DNA from: Clostridiales bacterium
GTDB lineage: Bacteria > Bacillota_E > Sulfobacillia > Sulfobacillales > JAIMBI01
DNA length: 64,000 nucleotides
Direction: 5' to 3'
NCBI GenBank assembly: GCA_027318915.1
Contig: DAHVOH010000003.1
Coordinates: 1-64,000 of the forward strand
Of this stretch, positions 60,818-64,000 are shown piece after piece. Position 1 is the first letter of the stretch. Every line of letters begins with the position of its first letter. A model generated the notes under the pieces. The model searched no databases, was not told the origin of the DNA, and saw nothing but the letters and a program-made list of their open reading frames with translations. Both the position numbers and the translations under genes were made by a program.

Positions 60818-62515
60818 ATGGACGAAATGACCCGGGAGGTGGTTTTCCTGGAAAATCCAGGGCATAACAAGCTGCGCTTCATTCCGTTGGGCGGCGTCGG
60901 CGAGATTGGGAAGAATCTGGGGCTTCTGTGGGTGGGCGATGACATCATCGTCATGGACTGTGGACTGGCGTTTCCGGAGGAAGACATGCCGGGCGTGGAC
61001 TTGGTGCTCCCGGACATGAGTTTTTTGGTCGAACATCAAAGCCGCCTGCGGGGCATCTTTCTCACCCATGGCCACGAGGACCACATCGGCTCGTTGCCCT
61101 ACTTGCTCCGCGACGTGCAGGCCCCGGTTTATGGCAGCCTCCTGACCATGGGCATCGTCGATCTGAAAATCGGCGAGCATCGTCTGAGCCTGCCGCCGGG
61201 ATCGCGCGTGGTGGCACCGGGCGAGCAGGTGCAGGCAGGCGGGATGACGGTGGAGTTCTATCGGGTCAACCACTCCATTCCGGACGCCATGGGCCTCATT
61301 GTCCGCACCGCCGCCGGCACCGTGGTGCACACCGGCGACTTCAAGTTTGACCACACGCCCGTGGACGGGCGGGTGGCTCAGTTTGAGCGGCTGGCCCGGG
61401 CCGGTGACGAGGGCGTGCGGCTCCTGCTGGCCGACAGCACCAATGCGGAGCGTCCCGGCTTCACCCCCTCGGAGCGCATGGTGGGCCAGGCTTTGGAGCG
61501 CATCATCCGCCATGCCGAAGGGCGCGTGTTGGTGGCGTCGTTTGCGAGTCACGTGCACCGCATCGCCCAGACCGTGGAGATTGCCGCGCGCTACGGCCGG
61601 AGAGTGGCGGTCGTGGGCCGCAGCATGGAGAATGTGGTCGCCAAGGCCGTGGAGTTGGGATTTCTGACCTTCCCGCCCGGCGTCAAGCTGGAGGTGGAGG
61701 AGATTGCCCGGCAGCCTGCGGATCGGGTGCTGATCCTGACCACGGGGAGCCAGGGCGAGCCGATGTCCGCCTTGTCGCGCATGGCGTCGGCCGATCACCG
61801 CAAGGTAGAGATCATTCCCGGCGACACCGTGGTCGTGGCTGCGTCCCCCATCCCCGGCAATGAGAAGCTGGTGGCCCGCATGATTGACGATCTGTATCGC
61901 CGCGGCGCGCAGGTCATTTACGGAGCGCCGATGGGCGTTCACGTCTCCGGCCACGCGGCTCAGGAAGAGTTGAAACTGATGCTGAACCTGGTGCGGCCCC
62001 AGTTCTTCGTGCCGGTGCACGGCGAATACCGCCACTTGATTCACCACGCGCGGCTGGCCCGCGAGGTGGGGATTGAGAGTGACCATATCTTCGTGGGCGA
62101 GAACGGCACGGTCTTTGAGCTGGGAGAAGGACAGGGCCGCATCGCCGGCCGGGTCACCTGGGGCAAGGTCTTGGTGGACGGGGTCGGCGTCGGTGATGTC
62201 GGGCACATCGTGCTCCGAGACCGCCGGCAACTGTCGCAGGACGGTGTGCTGATCGTGGTGGTGGGCATCGACTCCCAGTCGGGCGAATTGGTGTCCGGAC
62301 CGGACGTGGTGTCGCGCGGGTTTGTGTACGTGCGGGAGTCGGAATCGCTCATGGACGAGGCGCGCGAACGCGTGCGCAGCGTGATCCAAGGCCTCGGCGA
62401 AGGCTACACCGAGTGGGCCACGATCAAAGCGGCCGTCCGGGACGGGCTGGGAAAGCTCATGTACGAGCGAACCCGACGCCGACCGATGATTCTGCCCATT
62501 GTGATGGAAGTGTAG
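60818..62515 (+). CDS. rnjA: Ribonuclease J
   Basis: Beta-CASP metallo-beta-lactamase nuclease with 5'-3' exo- and endonuclease activity; central to mRNA decay and 16S rRNA maturation. IFLTHGHEDHIGSLPYLL near residue 84 is the zinc site; LRFIPLGGVGEIGKNL, VHTGDFKFDH, TTGSQGEPMSA and VHGEYRHL are conserved. 565 residues from ATG at 60818, with GGGGGA 10 nt upstream. An in-frame ATG at 60755 would add 21 disordered residues and has no ribosome site. In B. subtilis a homologous gene (rnjB, formerly ymfA) occupies this place. Confidence 0.94.
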   Translation: MDEMTREVVFLENPGHNKLRFIPLGGVGEIGKNLGLLWVGDDIIVMDCGLAFPEEDMPGVDLVLPDMSFLVEHQSRLRGIFLTHGHEDHIGSLPYLLRDVQAPVYGSLLTMGIVDLKIGEHRLSLPPGSRVVAPGEQVQAGGMTVEFYRVNHSIPDAMGLIVRTAAGTVVHTGDFKFDHTPVDGRVAQFERLARAGDEGVRLLLADSTNAERPGFTPSERMVGQALERIIRHAEGRVLVASFASHVHRIAQTVEIAARYGRRVAVVGRSMENVVAKAVELGFLTFPPGVKLEVEEIARQPADRVLILTTGSQGEPMSALSRMASADHRKVEIIPGDTVVVAASPIPGNEKLVARMIDDLYRRGAQVIYGAPMGVHVSGHAAQEELKLMLNLVRPQFFVPVHGEYRHLIHHARLAREVGIESDHIFVGENGTVFELGEGQGRIAGRVTWGKVLVDGVGVGDVGHIVLRDRRQLSQDGVLIVVVGIDSQSGELVSGPDVVSRGFVYVRESESLMDEARERVRSVIQGLGEGYTEWATIKAAVRDGLGKLMYERTRRRPMILPIVMEV

Positions 62516-62573
62516 GCCCGCAGACCAAGGCCCGCGGGGATCCCGGGCCGGTGGCCCGGAGCCGGCTCCAGCG

Positions 62574-62618
62574 GCAGGAGGTCGATGCGCACGGCGGCAT
62601 CGGCCTCCTGCTTCGTAG
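62574..62618 (+). terminator. Terminator-like hairpin after rnjA
   Basis: GCAGGAGGTCGATGC (62574-62588) and GCATCGGCCTCCTGC (62597-62611) form a 15-bp stem with one G-U pair and an 8-nt loop, followed by TTCGTAG. The stem is strong but the T-run is short. Confidence 0.6.
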
Positions 62619-63125
62619 GCCACAGCGGATCCCCACTGGGCCCCTTGGCCCCGTCTCGACCCCTTTCACGCACCGCCCCGGCGGACCGCATGTGCTCTCG
62701 CGACCGCATCGGCGTGGGCGTCCTCGTCGGACGCGGCGCCCGCCAAAACCGTCGGCGGATCATTCCGGTCGGTCGGCGGGACGACAAAGGCGATCGTCCC
62801 GCCGGCCAGTCCGCGGTAGTCGCCGGGAGCCCTCTACCCGGAAGCCGCCGGGCCCGCGGGCCGGCGGTCCACCTGCCCGCCGGACGCACCCGGAAGGCGG
62901 CGCGCCCGGGTCAGCGCATCGCCCCGATTCTGCAGATCCCCAAGACGGGCCGGCGATCCGGACCCGCCACGTCCCCGGCGAAAGCCGACGGGCGGCTCCG
63001 TCGCGATGTTCCGCAGCTCACAGAGCCGGCGCGCCTGGGCACCCGAGACCGCCGGCCGGGGCGAGCCCGACAGCATGAAATCGCGCCCGGTTTCTCACAC
63101 TACGGGGCACGAAGGAGGACCGCCG
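62619..63125. other. GC-rich stretch without a recognisable gene
   Basis: About 500 nt between the rnjA terminator and tepA. Frames are open in several phases but are Arg/Pro/Gly-rich without conserved motifs or ribosome sites. The tepA ribosome site GGAGGACC lies at its end (63114-63121). No promoter with a good -35/-10 pair was found. Confidence 0.45.
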
Positions 63126-63899
63126 GTGAGCCAAAAGACGGCAGACCGTCCCGAATCGCGCGAGGCGGGAGCCAGCCGCTCCCGGGAGGACGATGGCGCC
63201 AGCAGCATCCACACGCTGGTGATTGTCGGCCAAATTGAGGGCCACATCATCCTGCCGTCGCAGAACAAGACCACAAAATATGAGCATGTGATTCCCCAGC
63301 TGGTGGCCATTGAGGAGGATCCGGCCATTGAGGGCCTACTGGTGATTCTCAATACGGTGGGCGGGGACGTGGAAGCCGGTTTGGCGCTGGCGGAGATGAT
63401 TGCGAGCATGACCAAACCCACCGCTTCCTTGGTTCTGGGCGGTGGCCACTCCATCGGCGCCCCGGTGGCCGTCGCCGCCGACTACACATTCATCGCGCCC
63501 ACCGCCACCATGACTATTCATCCCATTCGGATGAACGGCCTCGTCATCGGCGTTCCCCAGACCTATGAATATTTGGACAAAATGCAGGACCGGGTGGTGG
63601 ATTTCGTCGTCAACCACTCCCATGTCTCCGAAGCGCACTTTCGAGAACTCATGCTGAGGACCGGCGAGCTCGCCCGCGACGTCGGCACGGTGCTGGTCGG
63701 TCAGGACGCTGTCGATGCGGGATTGATCGACGTCGTGGGCGGAGTGGGGCCGGCCTTGGAAACGCTGCACGACATGGTGGACGCAACCCGCCCGCTTCGC
63801 CGCCCGCGGCACCGTCAGCCGCGGCGCGGACGCCGTGTCAGCACGGCCGCCGCCTCCGGGTCCGGCGCGGCGCCCACCGCGACCGGGGAGCTTTCGTGA
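63126..63899 (+). CDS. tepA: ClpP-like translocation-enhancing protein TepA
   Basis: Cytoplasmic ClpP/crotonase-fold serine protease homologue (YmfB) linked to protein export and spore formation. About 257 residues. Residues 30-225 have [39 protein letters not shown], the nucleophile region [11 protein letters not shown] and [12 protein letters not shown] basic, Ala-rich tail follows. GTG at 63126 after GGAGGACC. The order tepA-ylzJ before spoIIIE is the same as in Bacillus. Confidence 0.93.
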   Translation: MSQKTADRPESREAGASRSREDDGASSIHTLVIVGQIEGHIILPSQNKTTKYEHVIPQLVAIEEDPAIEGLLVILNTVGGDVEAGLALAEMIASMTKPTASLVLGGGHSIGAPVAVAADYTFIAPTATMTIHPIRMNGLVIGVPQTYEYLDKMQDRVVDFVVNHSHVSEAHFRELMLRTGELARDVGTVLVGQDAVDAGLIDVVGGVGPALETLHDMVDATRPLRRPRHRQPRRGRRVSTAAASGSGAAPTATGELS

Positions 63900-64000
63900 T
63901 GCTGTATACGCCATTGCCCCCGGAAGACATTTGGGGCCCATTGATGGGGGATTTCGACAGCGTGCACTGGGACCGCCACGCCGACCGGCTGTGCCTCGCC
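63899..64000 (+). CDS. ylzJ: YlzJ-like protein, N-terminal part
   Basis: The ATG at 63899 overlaps the tepA stop (ATGA type) and opens a frame through the window edge. The peptide [13 protein letters not shown] matches the start of YlzJ-like proteins, short proteins of unknown function next to tepA in spore formers. At least 34 residues are visible; the family has about 70. Confidence 0.75.
   Translation, partial: MLYTPLPPEDIWGPLMGDFDSVHWDRHADRLCLA

Noticed and set aside
60500..62623. 707-codon minus-strand frame
   Set aside because: Antisense to dapA and rnjA, both of which have strong family evidence; the antisense product is low in complexity.
1..64000. CRISPR arrays, insertion sequences, prophage, toxin-antitoxin or biosynthetic clusters
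   Set aside because: I found no regular repeat-spacer arrays, transposase or integrase motifs, or terminal inverted repeats. The RatA-like protein at 3266 is a START-domain protein, not evidence of a toxin system.

Overview
The window is a chromosomal housekeeping region of an endospore-forming Firmicute with high GC content (roughly two thirds by eye, not computed). Support for this comes from spoIVA, two alpha/beta-type SASP genes, the dipicolinate synthase pair dpaA-dpaB, ylxY, ymxH, tepA-ylzJ and a Gram-positive PolC. GTG and TTG starts are common, genes often overlap by a few bases, and Shine-Dalgarno sites are strong. Gene order over the second half matches the Bacillus subtilis rpsB-to-spoIIIE block. 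Deep, high-GC spore formers such as Symbiobacterium, Thermaerobacter or Sulfobacillus relatives fit, but the genus cannot be fixed from the sequence alone. I see no prophage, insertion sequence, CRISPR array or defence island.

Positions 1-12 kb hold spoIVA behind a very good sigma-E promoter, a tRNA-Pro(GGG) with its own promoter, an aminotransferase, a START-like protein and a glycosyltransferase. A set of S-adenosylmethionine and purine genes follows: speD, ndk, a phosphoesterase, a methylthioinosine-phosphorylase-like enzyme, ahcY and an MTA/SAH deaminase. A hotdog thioesterase and a PHP-domain protein close this part. Together the enzymes suggest that polyamine synthesis and methylation by-products are recycled by deamination of MTA to methylthioinosine and then phosphorolysis.

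Positions 12-25 kb hold dinG-surE, two SASP genes on opposite strands (each with a textbook sigma-G promoter), small membrane and unknown proteins, a Nudix hydrolase, hflX, miaB, a GH18-type lipoprotein whose catalytic Glu is Gln, and a DUF3311/sodium-solute symporter pair.

Positions 25-53 kb are the translation, cell-envelope and RNA block: rpsB-tsf-pyrH-frr-uppS-cdsA-(AI-2E family)-dxr-rseP-ispG-proS-(GT2)-polC, then nusA-ylxR-ylxQ-infB-rbfA-nrnA-truB-ribF, then rpsO and pnp. rimP and ylxP are missing from their usual places. A promoter, leader and intrinsic terminator precede nusA, and the ylxQ reading frame has no stop before it runs far into infB.

Positions 50-64 kb are the late-sporulation and lysine/dipicolinate block: ylxY, an M16 peptidase, dUTPase, ymxH, a HAD hydrolase on the opposite strand, dpaA-dpaB-asd-dapG-dapA, rnjA, tepA and the start of ylzJ. 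Three GC-rich stretches of 0.5-0.8 kb with no recognisable gene lie here, which is unusual for so compact a region.
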